Of a DNA stretch of 64,000 nt, positions 55,479-64,000 are shown piece by piece. A model generated the notes under the pieces. The model searched no databases, had not been told where the DNA came from, and saw only the letters and a program-made list of their open reading frames with translations. The stretch is taken from NCBI GenBank assembly GCA_020636545.1, contig JACJXS010000011.1, positions 186,001-250,000 on the forward strand, read 5' to 3'. The position numbers and the translations under genes were made by a program. Every line of letters begins with the position of its first letter. The first letter of the stretch is position 1. This DNA is from Chitinophagales bacterium (lineage in GTDB: Bacteria; Bacteroidota; Bacteroidia; Chitinophagales; JADIYW01).

Positions 55479-56240
55479 TTAATCTAAGATATAGGTCAAA
55501 CGAACTGTAATTCGTGCTGATTTTTCTTTGCTATAAGTATCATTTATGCCACCATAACTATAATCTTCATTTGAATCTCTGCCTGTAATTTGAAAAACAC
55601 CCATACTTGCACTTTTTAATTTATCCAAACTTCCATTGCCATTTTTAACTATTTTTTCGGCTCTTTCTCTTGCATCTTTTGTAGCACTTTCTATTAAATT
55701 ATGTTTCAAACTTGGTAAATCAGAATAAGTATATTGTGTTTCATTAGAAGTAAATTCAATACCTAGATTAATCAACTCAGCCGTTTCTTGTTTTACTTTC
55801 TCAATTTTTGACATTAAAGCATCATTTTTCTTACTATAAAATGAAATCGTTTGTGTAGCTAAATAACCATCAAAAACCGATTCATAACGCACACCGCCAT
55901 TACTTGTTTCATAAGATACATCTCTATATTTTTTATTGACTTCAGCACCTCCAAAAACAAATTCGTTGTCTTTAAAGCCTTTTGATATAAAGAAATCTCT
56001 AACCTTTTTTCTATCGGCAACTATTGTATTATAAGCTGTTTTTGCATCTGGAGCAACAACATCAAAGCTTCCTGACCAATTAATTTCATCAGAAATAAAA
56101 TCTACTGTTCCTAAGCCTGTAACGGAGATAGTATCTTCATTTGCATTTCTATTTTTAACTGCACTCTTAAAGATAAAAGCGGATAAAATTATAGCAATTG
56201 CAATAATTAAAGCTTTAAGTAAATTTTGATTGTTTTCCAT
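55479..56240 (-). CDS. SIMPL-domain (DUF541) membrane-anchored protein
   Basis: The 253-residue protein has one N-terminal membrane helix (about 8-25) and then a periplasmic SIMPL/DUF541 domain (about 35-253): ISVTGLGTVDF, a central FKDNEFVFGGAEV, and the helix ESATKDARERAEKIVKNG typical of the domain. SIMPL proteins form oligomers, and some affect oxidative stress or Wnt-like signalling in other organisms, but there is no accepted function in Bacteroidota. It precedes the unknown 161-residue gene. Confidence 0.85.
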   Translation of the reverse strand: MENNQNLLKALIIAIAIILSAFIFKSAVKNRNANEDTISVTGLGTVDFISDEINWSGSFDVVAPDAKTAYNTIVADRKKVRDFFISKGFKDNEFVFGGAEVNKKYRDVSYETSNGGVRYESVFDGYLATQTISFYSKKNDALMSKIEKVKQETAELINLGIEFTSNETQYTYSDLPSLKHNLIESATKDARERAEKIVKNGNGSLDKLKSASMGVFQITGRDSNEDYSYGGINDTYSKEKSARITVRLTYILD

Positions 56241-56305
56241 AATAAATTAAGTTCATTGATTGACCAAATTTATATATTATACATCAAATAAGTGGTTAAA
56301 ATGTG

Positions 56306-57538
56306 TTATATTTCAGCGTCAATTTGTGAGGCTAAAATGTCTTCTAAATTTTCTCTTCTTCTAATTAAAATAGCTTTACCATCTTTAATTAAAACTTCCG
56401 CTGGACGGTATCTTGAATTATAATTTGATGACATAGAGAAACCGTAAGCACCAGCATTGTGCAAGCATAAAATATCGCCTTCTCGAACCTCATTTAGTTT
56501 TCTATCCCAACCAAAAGTATCCGTTTCGCAAATATAACCAACAACTGTATATATTCTATTCTTTCCTTCAGCATTAGAGACATTAGTAATGTGGTGGTAA
56601 GCATCGTAAAACATTGGTCTGATAAGGTGGTTTTGACCAGAATCTACACCAGCAAAAACAGTGGACATGGTTTGTTTAATAACATTCACATTCACAAAAA
56701 GAAATCCAGATTCTGAAACTAAGAATTTTCCTGGTTCAAAAATTAATTTCAATTCTTTTCCATAAGCTGTACAAAATGCATTAAATCGTTCGCTAATTTT
56801 TTCGCCTAATTCTTCAATATTTGTAGAATAATCGTCTTTACTATATTTTACTTTAAATCCGCTTCCTAAATCTAAAAATTCTAAGTCTTTAAAATGTTTG
56901 GCCGCATCAAACAATAATTCTGCACCATTCAAAAACACATCAACATCTAAAATATCAGAACCAGTATGCATGTGCAAACCTTCTACTTTTAAATTGGTAG
57001 ATTTTACCACACGTTCGATATGTCTTAATTGATAGACAGAAATTCCAAATTTTGAATCAATATGACCTGTTGAAATTTTAGTATTTCCGCCAGCCATAAT
57101 GTGTGGATTGATACGAATACAAATAGGATAGCTATCTCCATATTTATTTCCAAATTGTTCTAAAATAGAGATATTATCAATATTGATTTTTACACCCAAA
57201 CTTACGGCTTTGGAAATTTCTTCCATTCCAACGCAATTTGGTGTGTACATTATTTCCTGAGGTGCAAATCCTGCCTTCAATCCAATTTGTACTTCTTGGA
57301 TAGAAACAGTATCCAAGTTCGCACCAATCTTTTTCATTAATTTTAAAATATTGATATTGGTTAATGCTTTACAAGCATAATGAATTTCAACATTCGTAGT
57401 TTTGAAAGCATTTATCAAACGATTATAATTACGTTCTATGACATTTGCATCATAAACATATAAAGGTGTTCCAAATTCTTTACAAACCTCTAAAACAGAT
57501 ACACCACTTATCTGATATTCATTATTTATAATTTCCAT
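56306..57538 (-). CDS. lysA: Diaminopimelate decarboxylase LysA
   Basis: LysA converts meso-diaminopimelate to lysine, a PLP-dependent step. The 410-residue protein has the PLP Lys in IHYACKALTN, the alpha/beta barrel motifs HMHTGSDI and DLGSGFKVKYS, and the C-terminal catalytic sites VGYICETDTFGWDR and HNAGAYGFSMSSNYN. Length and layout are normal. Because DAP is made and used here, peptidoglycan is likely DAP-type, which agrees with the OmpA-type domain in oxidase subunit II. Confidence 0.95.
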   Translation of the reverse strand: MEIINNEYQISGVSVLEVCKEFGTPLYVYDANVIERNYNRLINAFKTTNVEIHYACKALTNINILKLMKKIGANLDTVSIQEVQIGLKAGFAPQEIMYTPNCVGMEEISKAVSLGVKINIDNISILEQFGNKYGDSYPICIRINPHIMAGGNTKISTGHIDSKFGISVYQLRHIERVVKSTNLKVEGLHMHTGSDILDVDVFLNGAELLFDAAKHFKDLEFLDLGSGFKVKYSKDDYSTNIEELGEKISERFNAFCTAYGKELKLIFEPGKFLVSESGFLFVNVNVIKQTMSTVFAGVDSGQNHLIRPMFYDAYHHITNVSNAEGKNRIYTVVGYICETDTFGWDRKLNEVREGDILCLHNAGAYGFSMSSNYNSRYRPAEVLIKDGKAILIRRRENLEDILASQIDAEI

Positions 57539-57614
57539 CTTCTATTTTAAAAATGCAAAAGTATAAATAAATCGACAAAAACTCATTTGAAAATCAATAT
57601 TATTTTAGTAAATT

Positions 57615-57986
57615 TTAGTAGTTTTCATAAGTACCTACTACAATTTCGGCACCATTGTCAGATATAATTGTTTCTCTGTTATTTTGGCTTTCTCCAATTC
57701 TGTTGCTAAAGCCTATAGACTCAAAAGTATTTGGGTCTTCTTTTTGAGTTACTTCATTCTGCCTTCCAAAGTTAAAATTCATTGTAGCATTGTTTGCATT
57801 CTCTTTAAATCTAGCAGCTTCGATTTCCTTTGCACTTGGCAAATTATCCCAATTTCTGCCTAGAGTATCATTTCCAACAATCACAATATCGCTTTTGGAA
57901 TTATGGTTATTAGCACCTGAAAAATTATAGATAACAAAAAATGTTACAACAGCAATCAAAATAAATATATGAACAACTACTCTCAT
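57615..57986 (-). CDS. Small single-helix protein of unknown function
   Basis: The 123-residue protein has one N-terminal hydrophobic segment (MRVVVHIFILIAVVTFFVIY) and a polar Asn-rich remainder with NWDNLPSAKEIEAARF and ESIGFSNRIGESQNNRET. It would be anchored to the inner membrane, with the polar part in the periplasm. No domain is recognised. It lies 76 bp upstream of lysA on the same strand; a functional link is not evident. Confidence 0.65.
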   Translation of the reverse strand: MRVVVHIFILIAVVTFFVIYNFSGANNHNSKSDIVIVGNDTLGRNWDNLPSAKEIEAARFKENANNATMNFNFGRQNEVTQKEDPNTFESIGFSNRIGESQNNRETIISDNGAEIVVGTYENY

Positions 57987-58076
57987 TAAGTCTTCTATTT
58001 CAATAAATTAACGACAAATAAAGTGCCAACTTTAGTAAAATTACTTAAAATCAAGCACTAAAATGACTTTTATGTA

Positions 58077-59621
58077 TTAATTAACACCGTGCATCCATTT
58101 TTTTACAATTAATGAACTTATCATAATAAAAACCGCAGCAATAACTGAAACTAATGCAATTTGATTACATCCTGCCAAATAAATAGGTAAGGATTGAATT
58201 GCGGTAAAAACAGAACCATCAGGATTAGCTTCTGGAATAGCCATTTTAGAACCAATCCAACCTGCTAATTCATGTCCGAATGCACTTGCCAAAAACCAAG
58301 TACCCATCATAAATCCAATTATTTTTGGAGGAGAAAGTTTAGTTATCATAGATAACCCAATTGGGGAAAGAAAAAGTTCGCCTACTGTAATAAAGAAATA
58401 GCCTAATAAAAAGTATAATAAAGGCATATAACCAGTATCGATGCCTTTATTGCCACCATAAACAAAAGCATAATAACCAATAGCTAAGAATACAAACGCA
58501 AATCCAAATTTAAGTGGGTCATTGGGTTTTAAATTTCGTTTATCTAACCAATTCCACATAAATGCGAAAAGTGGTGTAAGGAAAATAATATAAAACGGAT
58601 TTATTGAATTATTGACCATAGCCGACGACAATTCTGTGCTTCCAACTTTCATATCTACATTTCGTTCTGCCATTAAGTTCAAAGCTCCACCTGCTTGTTC
58701 ATAAAATGCCCAAAAAAGTGAGGAGAAAATAATCATCACCAAGGCAGCCCAGAGCATTTGTTTGGGCTTTATTTCTTCTTTAGATGCTACAAATAAGATA
58801 TAGACAATTGTTATCAATCCGATAATAGCAAAAAATATTTGAGTAATATCATTAAACACTATCATTAAAATTGCTACAAACACAAACAAAACCGAACCTA
58901 AATAAATTGTTTTCTCCCAATCAATTCCAATTAGCGATTTTTTACTCAAAAATGTCGCATCAGAAACACCACCTTTTCCTTCTAATTTATCTCTATTTAA
59001 TAAGAAGGTAATTAAACCAATTATCATAAATACACCAGCGATTCCGAAGCCAAGATGCCAACTTATTTTTTGTCCTAGATAACCACAAATCGCACTGCCT
59101 AAAAATCCACCGACATTGATGCCCATGTAAAAAATAGCATAACCTGCATCTCTCCTTTTATCATTTTCCTCATAAAACTTTCCTAAAAAACTCGAAATAT
59201 TAGGTTTAAAAAATCCGTTTCCAACTATTAAAAATCCTAATCCTAAAAAGAAAGTTTGGTTCATTGGAATAGCTAAAACTAAATGACCAATAGCCATCAT
59301 TACACCGCCAAATATGATAGATTTTTTAAAGCCTAAAATTCTATCTGCTAATATTCCTCCAAATAATGGCGTGATGTAAACCAAAGCGTTATAGGCACCA
59401 TACATTAAATTGCTATCTTTATCTTTGTACAACAATACATTTGTCATATATAAAATCAACAAAGCACGCATTCCATAAAAGGAAAAGCGTTCCCACATTT
59501 CTGTAAAGAAAAGTAGAAAAAGTTGCTTAGGTTGAATATCTCTATTGGTTAAATAGGTAAACAGAATCATTAATCCGCAGAAAATAGATCCAATTAAAAT
59601 TACCATTACATCTAAACTCAT
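58077..59621 (-). CDS. Peptide MFS transporter, POT/PTR family
   Basis: The 514-residue protein has about 14 helices, in line with bacterial POT transporters. It carries the ExxERFSFYGMRALL signature early (EMWERFSFYGMRALLILYM), GGILADRILG, and FFKPNISSFLG. POT proteins import di- and tripeptides with protons. Substrate range is not readable. It lies 10 bp after the flippase-like gene. Confidence 0.92.
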   Translation of the reverse strand: MSLDVMVILIGSIFCGLMILFTYLTNRDIQPKQLFLLFFTEMWERFSFYGMRALLILYMTNVLLYKDKDSNLMYGAYNALVYITPLFGGILADRILGFKKSIIFGGVMMAIGHLVLAIPMNQTFFLGLGFLIVGNGFFKPNISSFLGKFYEENDKRRDAGYAIFYMGINVGGFLGSAICGYLGQKISWHLGFGIAGVFMIIGLITFLLNRDKLEGKGGVSDATFLSKKSLIGIDWEKTIYLGSVLFVFVAILMIVFNDITQIFFAIIGLITIVYILFVASKEEIKPKQMLWAALVMIIFSSLFWAFYEQAGGALNLMAERNVDMKVGSTELSSAMVNNSINPFYIIFLTPLFAFMWNWLDKRNLKPNDPLKFGFAFVFLAIGYYAFVYGGNKGIDTGYMPLLYFLLGYFFITVGELFLSPIGLSMITKLSPPKIIGFMMGTWFLASAFGHELAGWIGSKMAIPEANPDGSVFTAIQSLPIYLAGCNQIALVSVIAAVFIMISSLIVKKWMHGVN

Positions 59622-59631
59622 ATATTTATTA

Positions 59632-60603
59632 TTATTGTTCTTCTGAAATAAATTTAAACCTCAATGCCGAAATTCCACCAAATATAGCAGGAATTATCAG
59701 ATTTACAAACCATAAGAAAATAGTAGCTGCCAAAATATTTAGACTATTATCCGTAAATGGCATCAAGAAAAACAAGGCAACATTTCCTCTAAAACCAAAA
59801 TCTATTAATGCAATATTTAACGGATTTATCGTCTGAAATAAAAAAATAGTCATCGATATAATCACTGCGTATAATATTGAAATTTCTATATTAAAATAAT
59901 ACATCAACAATATAAATTGAACATTATAAATAATATATCGAACAACAGAAAGCAATTCTATTTTTAGTAAATCAATATTAGAATAAAGACTTATAATATC
60001 AATATACTTTCTAATATTTTCTAATTGCTTGACTTTCGGAAATTTTGTAGCAATGATATCCAAATTAAATAGACAAATATGCAATAATAAAACAAGGAAT
60101 AATGCTAAAAAGAAAACAATACTCAATGTATATTTTTCAAACTTTTCAATAACTAAAAGATAAGATAGAAAACCAATTGCTCCCAAAGAAATATTAGCTA
60201 CTAATTGTGTTGCACTTCCCAAAATGGTTGAAACAATGGCTTGAATTCTATCTGAATTGAGTGCAAAAACTCGACCGCCAAATTCTCCTACTCTACTTGG
60301 TGTAAACATGGAAAAAGTAATTCCAAATAATATTCCTTCTAAAGCATCTAACCAAGAAATAAAATGTATTTTATCTATCAAAAATTTCCATTTGATGGTT
60401 TCAACACTCCAATTTATAATCATTAAAATAATTACTGAATATATTAAATATACATTTCCATCAGTAGAAATTTTAAAGTGTTGGATAGCATTTTTAAAAC
60501 TTTGATTTAGGAATAGTTGCTTATAAAGTATTACAAAAAGGAATATTAGAACACCTAATTTAATCAGAAAATTTATGTACTTATTTTGCAAAACTTTTTT
60601 CAA
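59632..60603 (-). CDS. Lysylphosphatidylglycerol synthase TM region/UPF0104 flippase-like protein
   Basis: The 323-residue polytopic protein has about eight helices and fits the UPF0104/MprF-N-like family (features FGITFSMFTPSRVGEFGGRV and DFGFRGNVALFFLMP). Members transport lipid-linked molecules or stand next to glycolipid pathways. The only in-frame start near the family's N-terminus is a TTG at 60603. It diverges from ruvC across about 55 bp and is cotranscribed with the POT transporter. Confidence 0.82.
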   Translation of the reverse strand: MKKVLQNKYINFLIKLGVLIFLFVILYKQLFLNQSFKNAIQHFKISTDGNVYLIYSVIILMIINWSVETIKWKFLIDKIHFISWLDALEGILFGITFSMFTPSRVGEFGGRVFALNSDRIQAIVSTILGSATQLVANISLGAIGFLSYLLVIEKFEKYTLSIVFFLALFLVLLLHICLFNLDIIATKFPKVKQLENIRKYIDIISLYSNIDLLKIELLSVVRYIIYNVQFILLMYYFNIEISILYAVIISMTIFLFQTINPLNIALIDFGFRGNVALFFLMPFTDNSLNILAATIFLWFVNLIIPAIFGGISALRFKFISEEQ

Positions 60604-60658
60604 TTGGTTAAAAATAAGTAATTTTTTATTTTATAAGCTAAAACTATTAATTTTGAGC

Positions 60659-61225
60659 GTGGCTGAGAAAAAGCAAATTACAATTTTAGGTATTGACCCA
60701 GGTAGTCATACAACTGGTTACGGTATTATAAATTCAGATACTAGAAATGCGGAATTAATCTTAATTGGAACTATCTATACAGAAAAATATGACGACCATT
60801 ACGATAGATTGTGTAAAATCTATGATGAGGTTTTAGAAATCATCAATATGTATAAACCTGATGTTTTAGCGATTGAAGCTCCATTTTTTGGAAAGAATGT
60901 ACAATCTATGTTAAAATTAGGTCGAGCACAAGGCATGGCGATTGCTGCTGCTTTATCAAAAAAAATTCCCATTCAAGAATATTCACCAAAAAAAGTAAAA
61001 CAAAGTATCACAGGAAATGGAAATGCCGCAAAAGAGCAAGTTGCCGCAATGCTCTGTCAGATTTTAAAAACGAATGCCTTGCCCAAACAATTAGATGCCA
61101 CTGATGGATTGGCAGTCGCTATGTGTCATCATTTTTCTCTTTTAGGTTTGCAAAATACGACAACTAAATATTCTGGCTGGGAAGCATTTGCCAAAGCAAA
61201 TGCGAATAAAATTATCAAAAAATAA
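60659..61225 (+). CDS. ruvC: Crossover junction endodeoxyribonuclease RuvC
   Basis: RuvC resolves Holliday junctions by symmetrical cleavage. With the GTG at 60659 the protein has 188 residues. Catalytic acidic residues appear in LGIDPGSHTTGYG (Asp13), LAIEAPFFGKN and the C-terminal LDATDGLAVAMCHH. The open frame extends 84 bases upstream without a usable ATG and into the neighbouring divergent gene, so the GTG is preferred. A TAATTTTG at 60648-60655 lies just before it. ruvB is transcribed convergently from the opposite strand. Confidence 0.94.
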   Translation: MAEKKQITILGIDPGSHTTGYGIINSDTRNAELILIGTIYTEKYDDHYDRLCKIYDEVLEIINMYKPDVLAIEAPFFGKNVQSMLKLGRAQGMAIAAALSKKIPIQEYSPKKVKQSITGNGNAAKEQVAAMLCQILKTNALPKQLDATDGLAVAMCHHFSLLGLQNTTTKYSGWEAFAKANANKIIKK

Positions 61226-61235
61226 ATCTTAGAAT

Positions 61236-62261
61236 TTAAAACAAACTACCTGTTTGAGTTGGTGGAACTTTTCCAATATGCGTATAAGCTTTTGCAGTGG
61301 CTTCACGACCTCTAGGTGTTCTTTTCAGATAACCTTCTTGAATTAAAAAAGGTTCATAAACCTCTTCAATCGTGCCAGATTCTTCACCAACCGCAGTTGC
61401 GATAGTTGTAATTCCAACAGGACCTCCACCAAATTTTTCTATAATAGCAGCTAAAATATTATTATCCATTTCATCTAAGCCATGTTCATCAACATTCAGT
61501 GCTTTCAAAGCATATTGAGAAATTTTTAAATCTATCTTCCCATCACTTTTGATTTGTGCAAAATCTCGTACTCTTCTCAACAAAGCATTTGCAATACGAG
61601 GCGTACCACGGCTACGTTTTGCGATTTCCATAGAGCCTTTTTCATCAATTTCAGTATTCAAAATATTGGAAGAACGTTGGATAATTTTTTGCAAAACTTC
61701 TTTAGAATAATATTCTAATCTAAAAGTAATACCAAATCGAGAACGTAAAGGAGCTGTCAATAAACCTGAACGTGTTGTAGCACCAATTAATGTAAAAGGA
61801 TTCAAACTGATTTGAATACTTCTAGCATTGGGTCCGCTATCAATCATAATATCTATTTTATAATCTTCCATAGCGGAATATAAATATTCTTCAACAGTAG
61901 TATTCAAACGATGAATTTCGTCAATAAATAAAACATCGTTAGGTTGTAAATTAGTAAGTAAACCAGCCAAATCGCCAGGTTTTTCTAACACTGGTCCAGA
62001 AGTCATTTTTACTTCTACGCCTAATTCATTCGCAATAATATGAGATAAAGTCGTTTTTCCTAAACCTGGAGGTCCATGTAATAAAACATGATCTAATGCT
62101 TCATCACGCAATTTTGCAGCCTGAATAAAAACATTCAGATTTTCAATAATTTGAGGTTGTCCAGCAAATTGTTCAATTGCTTGAGGACGTAATACTTTTT
62201 CTAATTCCTTTTCAGTTTTAGACAAATAATCGCCACTTGCATCTAAATTTGGATTTTGCAT
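61236..62261 (-). CDS. ruvB: Holliday junction branch migration helicase RuvB
   Basis: RuvB is the hexameric AAA+ motor that drives branch migration with RuvA. The 341-residue protein has Walker A GPPGLGKTTL, Walker B LFIDEIHRL, sensor GATTRSGLLTAPLRSRFG and the C-terminal winged helix with RTPRGREAT. Length is normal. ruvC converges on it with 10 bp between stops; no ruvA is in the window. Confidence 0.97.
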   Translation of the reverse strand: MQNPNLDASGDYLSKTEKELEKVLRPQAIEQFAGQPQIIENLNVFIQAAKLRDEALDHVLLHGPPGLGKTTLSHIIANELGVEVKMTSGPVLEKPGDLAGLLTNLQPNDVLFIDEIHRLNTTVEEYLYSAMEDYKIDIMIDSGPNARSIQISLNPFTLIGATTRSGLLTAPLRSRFGITFRLEYYSKEVLQKIIQRSSNILNTEIDEKGSMEIAKRSRGTPRIANALLRRVRDFAQIKSDGKIDLKISQYALKALNVDEHGLDEMDNNILAAIIEKFGGGPVGITTIATAVGEESGTIEEVYEPFLIQEGYLKRTPRGREATAKAYTHIGKVPPTQTGSLF

Positions 62262-62266
62262 TGGTA

Positions 62267-62274
62267 CAAATATA
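62267..62274 (-). promoter_or_regulatory. -7 promoter element at the ruvB start
   Basis: The minus-strand sequence is TATATTTG, an exact TAnnTTTG match, ending five bases before the ruvB ATG. The start point would fall near the ATG, giving a nearly leaderless mRNA. No matching -33 box is seen. Confidence 0.4.
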
Positions 62275-62374
62275 CGCTTTTACTATGGTTCTTAATATTT
62301 ATTCCTAAAATACAATTTTTCCTTTAAAAACAGTTCACAATTTCAATTAGAATACTAACTTTATTTCCTGAAAG

Positions 62375-63403
62375 ATGATACAAAAAATCAACATTGAAGA
62401 TTATTTTAATTTAAAAGGCAATATGCCTTTAATAGATATTCGCACACCATCGGAATACCAAAAAGGGCATATTCCAAATGCCATTAATTTACCTATTTTT
62501 AGTAATGAAGAAAGGGTAAAAATTGGTACAACTTATAAAAAGATTGGCAGAGAACAAGCCATTTTATTAGGATTTGATGTTGTTGGTACAAAGTGGAGAG
62601 GATTTATTGAAGCTTCATTAAAAATTGCACCAAATAAAAAAATTTGTGTGCATTGTTGGCGAGGTGGAATGCGTAGTGGAGCTATGGCGTGGGCTTTAGA
62701 TTTTTATGGCTTTGAAGTTTATACAATTAATGGTGGCTATAAAAGTTATCGAAATTGGGTATTACAACAATTTGAGAAACCATATCCTATAATGATTTTG
62801 GGTGGCAAAACAGGTTCACACAAAACAACGATTTTGAATGAAATACAAATGCTTGGAGAACAAGTAATAGACTTAGAAGGTTTAGCACAACATCAAGGTT
62901 CTGCATTTGGTAGCAGAAATATGCTGCAAACTATTTCTCAAGAACAATTTGAAAACAAATTAATGCATCAACTTAGAAAAATGGATTTGTCTAAGAAAAT
63001 TTGGATAGAAGATGAGAGTGTTGTGATTGGAAATATTGGTATTCCACGATTTTTTTGGTATCAAATGCAAGCGGCAAAGGTTATTAACTTAGAAATTGAT
63101 TTAGAAACAAGAGTTGCCTTTTTATTAGAAACTTATGGCATTTTGGATAAGGATTTTTTAATTAGTGCCACCGAACATATCCGCAAAAGATTAGGTCCAT
63201 TACAAACTAAAAATGCAATAGCTGCAATACAAGAAAATCGTATGGAAGATTTTATTAGAACAGTATTGGTTTATTATGACAAAGGGTATTTACGATGTAT
63301 TCAAAAAAGAAATCCTGAAACTGTGTTTACATTAACTCTTAACTATTCTGATACCAAAACAGTAGCAGAAAAAATCATCGAATTTTCTAAAGATATGAAT
63401 TAG
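62375..63403 (+). CDS. mnmH: tRNA 2-selenouridine synthase MnmH (SelU)
   Basis: MnmH exchanges sulfur for selenium at the wobble 2-thiouridine of tRNAs for Lys, Glu and Gln, via a geranylated intermediate and using selenophosphate. The 342-residue protein has an N-terminal rhodanese domain with the active Cys94 in HCWRGGMRSG and a C-terminal P-loop domain with GGKTGSHKTT (143-152). WIEDESVVIG and the arginine-rich tail are present. No selenophosphate synthetase gene (selD) lies in the window, so selenium use needs checking elsewhere. It lies 114 bp after ruvB in the opposite direction. Confidence 0.93.
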   Translation: MIQKINIEDYFNLKGNMPLIDIRTPSEYQKGHIPNAINLPIFSNEERVKIGTTYKKIGREQAILLGFDVVGTKWRGFIEASLKIAPNKKICVHCWRGGMRSGAMAWALDFYGFEVYTINGGYKSYRNWVLQQFEKPYPIMILGGKTGSHKTTILNEIQMLGEQVIDLEGLAQHQGSAFGSRNMLQTISQEQFENKLMHQLRKMDLSKKIWIEDESVVIGNIGIPRFFWYQMQAAKVINLEIDLETRVAFLLETYGILDKDFLISATEHIRKRLGPLQTKNAIAAIQENRMEDFIRTVLVYYDKGYLRCIQKRNPETVFTLTLNYSDTKTVAEKIIEFSKDMN

Positions 63404-63508
63404 CTCAATATTAGAAACATATAAAAACAAAATATTAACTATTGCTTATTTTATAATTCTAATAAAATTCTTTATTTTTATAAATTCTAAATAGCCGTTT
63501 TTCAAAAT

Positions 63509-64000
63509 ATGAAAAAAAAGATAGGATTAATTATTGCAGATGCACAATTATTGGCTCGTGAAGGACTAAAACAAGTACTGAGCGATTTTCCAGAGTTTGT
63601 ATTATTAGATGTAGTTGATTCTGAAAAAACATTATTAGCGAGTATCAAAAAAAACATGCCAGATGTAATCATTATTGATTACCTACATAACAGTAAATTT
63701 AGTGTTGATACGATTAGACAAATCAAACAATACAATAAGAAAATTCAGATTCTAATTATATCTTCAGATAGTTTCAAAGAAAATATTCTGAAAGTAATTG
63801 AAGATGGAGCATTAGGTTTTTTGACCAAAGAATGTGATGAAGAGGAAATTCAAGCAGCGATTATTGCGACTGCACATGGTCAAAAATTTATGTGCCATAA
63901 AGTAGTTGATATTATTATTGACAACCATATTCACAAAACTGAAGATTGTACGCCGTTTAATATATCTTCAAGAGAATCTGAAATTATAAAACTTACTGCC
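63509..64000 (+). CDS. Response regulator, NarL/LuxR type, 3' end outside window
   Basis: The frame opens at the ATG at 63509 and runs to the end of the window, with 164 codons visible. The receiver domain shows Asp11 (acidic site), the phosphoacceptor Asp57 in VIIIDYLHN, ISSDS (switch position) and the conserved Lys in LTKE. After residue 150, SSRESEIIKLTA matches the start of a LuxR/FixJ-type helix-turn-helix, so the class is NarL/FixJ. A typical second acidic residue next to Asp11 is missing. The partner kinase is not in view. Confidence 0.88.
   Translation, partial: MKKKIGLIIADAQLLAREGLKQVLSDFPEFVLLDVVDSEKTLLASIKKNMPDVIIIDYLHNSKFSVDTIRQIKQYNKKIQILIISSDSFKENILKVIEDGALGFLTKECDEEEIQAAIIATAHGQKFMCHKVVDIIIDNHIHKTEDCTPFNISSRESEIIKLTA

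Noticed and set aside
57539..57614. A lysine riboswitch before lysA
   Set aside because: The upstream spacing is only 76 bp and has no structured, conserved elements of that riboswitch.

Overview
The window is chromosomal DNA from a member of the Bacteroidota. It is very AT-rich. Start codons have no Shine-Dalgarno sequence in front of them, and several genes are preceded by the phylum's promoter pattern TTTG-N19/20-TAnnTTTG. It also carries the alternative complex III (actABCDEF) plus caa3-type oxidase block typical of the group, and family members largely confined to it (DUF4199, DUF3341, the so-called 'ABC transporter ATPase' family). I cannot place it below class level.

Layout. 1-4.5 kb: the 3' part of an MgtC gene, then a minus-strand run of transglutaminase-like protein, GT2 glycosyltransferase, DUF4199 protein, 2-hydroxyacid dehydrogenase and rsmA. 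4.5-8.6 kb: plus-strand glycerol-phosphate acyltransferase, gpsA, acyl-CoA dehydrogenase and tRNA-Ser(GGA). 8.7-11.7 kb: a single-polypeptide restriction-modification enzyme with a dispersed repeat inserted in frame. 11.7-17.9 kb: thioesterase, tsaD and divergent tamB. 17.9-35.3 kb: a 17 kb minus-strand respiratory region. actABCDEF (quinol:cytochrome c oxidoreductase) ends in a small membrane-protein ORF and a strong terminator. A separate promoter then drives coxII-coxI-ctaB-coxIII-coxIII'-coxIV-SCO-DUF420-CxxC protein and an exo/endonuclease/phosphatase-fold lipoprotein. 35.6-40.2 kb: rsmG, a VWA protein, a PAP2 phosphatase and a pair of heterodisulfide-reductase-like Fe-S proteins. 40.5-45.1 kb: rimP-nusA-infB, with a terminator-like hairpin in the leader. 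45.2-53 kb: PhnA, DUF488, VIT-type transporter, GH27 alpha-galactosidase, lytic transglycosylase, queuosine-precursor transporter, tilS and lpxD. 53-64 kb: thioesterase, rsmE, unknown proteins, SIMPL protein, lysA, POT transporter, flippase-like protein, ruvC, ruvB, mnmH and the 5' part of a response regulator.

How the genes work together. The respiratory region would encode a quinol-to-oxygen electron path: ActABCDEF oxidises menaquinol and passes electrons through haem c domains to the CuA site of oxidase subunit II. CtaB, SCO, DUF420 and the small CxxC protein serve haem and copper assembly. Most of the rest is housekeeping: ribosome and tRNA maturation, lipid synthesis, recombination and cell wall.

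The most unusual observations are in the respiratory block. Oxidase subunit II carries a complete C-terminal OmpA-type peptidoglycan-binding domain with its diaminopimelate-binding Asp/Arg pair. A 40-residue membrane protein at the end of the ACIII operon matches the N-terminal segment of that subunit II without gaps (15 of 34 residues identical). Other points are an apparent frameshift in the signal peptide of the last gene of the oxidase operon, the palindromic repeat inside the restriction enzyme, and the rimP leader hairpin. I saw no CRISPR array, insertion sequence, prophage or rRNA.
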